A DNA stretch of 50,671 nucleotides, taken from positions 1-50,671 of the forward strand of contig JAEETX010000012.1 in NCBI GenBank assembly GCA_016286665.1, read 5' to 3'. The number at the start of each line of letters is the position of its first letter. The stretch's first letter is position 1. The notes under the pieces are model-generated. The model was given only the letters and a program-made list of their open reading frames with translations. It was not told where the DNA came from and searched no databases. The stretch comes from Oscillospiraceae bacterium (GTDB lineage: Bacteria; Bacillota; Clostridia; Oscillospirales; Oscillospiraceae). The translations under genes were made by a program, and so were the position numbers. Positions 48,697 through 50,671 of the stretch are shown piece by piece.

Positions 48697-50671
48697 ATGT
48701 ATCAGTTCAGCCCTATCACCGAGCGCATCGGCAGACTGCGCGACAAGGTGCGGGACCGGGTCATCATTGCCGACCCCGCGAAGTCCCGCATCAAGAGAGA
48801 GGCCCAGGCCAAGTATAAAAACTATCCCCCCGTGGTGCAGAAGCCTGCGGAATCCCTCTATGTCATCTCCCATATGCCCATCGACATTGTGGAGGACGAA
48901 TACTTCGCGGGCGACGTGGGCAACGAAAACTGGGGCGCCTCCAGCGGCTCCATGTGGGCCATGATGGACGTCGAGCATAAGTGGATCATGCAGGAGGACG
49001 GCCTCTACCACGCCCCCGACACCGACGAGTATTCCCACCAGAAGCTGGCGATCTCTCCCGAAAACCTGAAGGAATTCCGGGAGGATATGAAGAAGAACAT
49101 GCCCACCGGCCCCATGGTCCGTGCCGAGCAGTGGCTGCCCGAGGGCGCGCAGGAGCTATATCAGCTGGAGGCGGCGCCCTTCGGCCGTCCCGGCGGCTTC
49201 GGCGTGCTGATGCCTCCCGGACACCTGACCCCCGGCTTCCAGACCATCCTGAAGCGGGGCTACGGCGACATCCGCAAGCAGGCCCAGGATTGGCTCGACG
49301 CCCACAAGGGCAACGTGATGGGCAACGATATGGGCAAATATCTGTTCTATTCCGCCGCTGTCCTCGCCTGCGACGGGGCCATCACCCTCAACAAGCGCTA
49401 TGCCGACAAGGCCCGGGAGAAGGCGGAGGCCGAGACCCGGCCCGAGAAGAAGGCCGAGTATCTGCGCATGGCCGACAGCCTGGACTGGATCAGCACCAAC
49501 ACCCCGCGGAATTTCTTTGAAGCCCTGCAGATGGTCATGCTCTACCATATCTTCCTCATGGTGGACAACGGCCCCGGCGTCACCAGCATGGGCCGCTTCG
49601 ACCAGTATGTCTGGCCTTACCTGAAAAAGGAACTGGAGGAGGGCACCATCACCAAGGCATACGCCCAGGAGCTGGTGGACGCTTTCTTCCTCAAGCTGAA
49701 CATCTTCTACGGCGGCGGCTTCGGCAAGGGCGCCCAGACCGCCGGCATCGGCCACATCGGCCAGCATACCACCATCGGCGGCTGCATCCCCGAGACCGGC
49801 GAGTGCGCGGTGAACCCCGTCAGCTACATGGTCCTGGAATCCATCGCCCGCCTCAAGCTCCATGAGCCCACCGTGTCCCTGCGTACCGACAAGAACACCC
49901 CCAAGGAGATCTGGGACTGCGCCATCGCCACCAGCATGAACGTGGGCGGCCTGCCGCTGCTGCAGAACGACGACGTCATCATCGCCGGCATCCAGAAGGA
50001 GCTGGGCTTCACCCTGGAGGACGCCCGGGATTACAGCTTCATCGGCTGCCAGGAGATCGTGGGCTCCGGCAACGACTATCCCGCTCCCAACGGCTCCGCC
50101 ATGGGCATCAACGGCATCTACTGGCCCATCGTCCTGGTCATGGCTATCAACAACGGCATCAACCCCATGAACGGGAAGCAGGCCCCCAAGGAATACTGCT
50201 CCGGCTATCTCTATGAGATGAAGTCCATGGACGAGGTCAAGGCGGCTTATGAGAAGCTGGCCACCTGGATGTTCACCTGGATTGCCACTCTGAACAACTA
50301 CTGCGAGCATGAATATGCCCGGCTGTTCCCCTTCCCGAACCTCTCCATCTCCACCATCGGCTGCATGGAGTCCGGCAAGGACGTGTCCGAGGGCGGCGCG
50401 AAGTACAACTCCTACGGCGGCACCGCCACCGGCATGGCCACCGTGGGCGACAGCCTGACGGCCCTGAAGTATATGGTCTTCGACAAGAAGATCGTCTCCG
50501 GCAAGGAATTCCTGGACGCCCTGCTGGCCAACTGGGAGGGCTACGAGCCCCTGCGTCAGCGCATCATCAACGAAGTGCCCCATTACGGCAACGCCAATCC
50601 CTATGCCGACGTGGAGCAGAAGTACGTCATGGACACCTACTACGGCATCAGCCGCGCCTTCAACAACGCCC
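48697..50671 (+). CDS. Glycyl radical enzyme (pyruvate formate-lyase-like), 3' end outside window
   Basis: The first 658 residues of a pyruvate formate-lyase superfamily enzyme are present; the frame is open to the right edge. The catalytic thiyl residue is Cys451 in FIGCQEIVGSGNDYPAPNG, giving a Cys-Gln-Glu motif with Glu453. This is the GCxE pattern of eliminases and decarboxylases rather than the Cys-Cys pair of true PFL. Other family blocks are MLYHIFLMVDNGPGV, then GGCIPETGECAVNPVSYMVL and LHEPTVSLRTDKNTP. The C-terminal glycyl loop and the activating enzyme must lie beyond 50671. Start 48697 follows AAGGAAAGGAAG. The substrate cannot be named. Confidence 0.93.
   Translation, partial: MYQFSPITERIGRLRDKVRDRVIIADPAKSRIKREAQAKYKNYPPVVQKPAESLYVISHMPIDIVEDEYFAGDVGNENWGASSGSMWAMMDVEHKWIMQEDGLYHAPDTDEYSHQKLAISPENLKEFREDMKKNMPTGPMVRAEQWLPEGAQELYQLEAAPFGRPGGFGVLMPPGHLTPGFQTILKRGYGDIRKQAQDWLDAHKGNVMGNDMGKYLFYSAAVLACDGAITLNKRYADKAREKAEAETRPEKKAEYLRMADSLDWISTNTPRNFFEALQMVMLYHIFLMVDNGPGVTSMGRFDQYVWPYLKKELEEGTITKAYAQELVDAFFLKLNIFYGGGFGKGAQTAGIGHIGQHTTIGGCIPETGECAVNPVSYMVLESIARLKLHEPTVSLRTDKNTPKEIWDCAIATSMNVGGLPLLQNDDVIIAGIQKELGFTLEDARDYSFIGCQEIVGSGNDYPAPNGSAMGINGIYWPIVLVMAINNGINPMNGKQAPKEYCSGYLYEMKSMDEVKAAYEKLATWMFTWIATLNNYCEHEYARLFPFPNLSISTIGCMESGKDVSEGGAKYNSYGGTATGMATVGDSLTALKYMVFDKKIVSGKEFLDALLANWEGYEPLRQRIINEVPHYGNANPYADVEQKYVMDTYYGISRAFNNA

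Overview
The window is about 50.7 kb of GC-rich chromosomal DNA. It is most likely from an anaerobic Clostridia-type Bacillota (Firmicutes), such as an Oscillospirales or Christensenellales gut lineage. Four things point this way: the block plsX-rnc-radical SAM-smc-ftsY, an [FeFe] hydrogenase and a glycyl radical enzyme, a CD1247-type zinc-ribbon protein, and the BlaI/M56, LCP and LtaS-like envelope genes. Genus and species cannot be read from the sequence. No rRNA, tRNA, CRISPR array or intact transposase was seen.

Region 1 (1-1372) is a mosaic of broken genes with a lower-GC, mobile-element look: an internal hybrid-cluster-protein fragment on the minus strand, a parA with a 2-bp frameshift and a truncated parB. 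Region 2 (1319-7714) is an accessory redox operon. A TetR regulator sits behind a promoter embedded in a perfect 17-bp inverted repeat. It is followed by an aldo/keto reductase, a carboxymuconolactone-decarboxylase-like protein, a flavodoxin lipoprotein, a DUF4405 membrane protein, a flavodoxin remnant, a flavin reductase, a DUF362 lipoprotein and a DUF318-type permease. Region 3 (7779-10905) holds a MATE exporter divergent from a LysR regulator, then a second TetR regulator. That TetR gene is divergent from a two-gene, GltD-linked [FeFe] hydrogenase (11063-14634), with a 22-bp perfect palindrome between them.

Region 4 (14780-18032) carries a metallophosphoesterase, a protein resembling the end of a BspA-type repeat protein, a nitrilase-family hydrolase and a single-pass membrane protein. 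Region 5 (18036-38032) is a dense housekeeping run: TrmH-type methyltransferase, dprA, topA, trmFO, plsX, rnc, radical SAM, smc, ftsY, rdgB, yhbY, nadD-yqeK fusion, LCP protein, rsfS, leuS and rpsU. Many of these genes overlap by 4-8 bp, and consensus-like promoters lie inside upstream coding regions. Region 6 (38057-40105) has a TIM-barrel-like hypothetical, efp and a Cys/Asp-rich CD1247-type protein.

Region 7 (40166-50671) is an envelope and signalling region. It has a BlaI-type repressor and a 1,377-residue M56 sensor protease, an intergenic array of at least five hairpins, an LtaS-like membrane sulfatase, a large XRE regulator and the start of a glycyl radical enzyme that runs off the right end.

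The least explained parts are the redox operon of region 2, the GltD-coupled hydrogenase, the BlaI/giant-M56 pair and the hairpin array.
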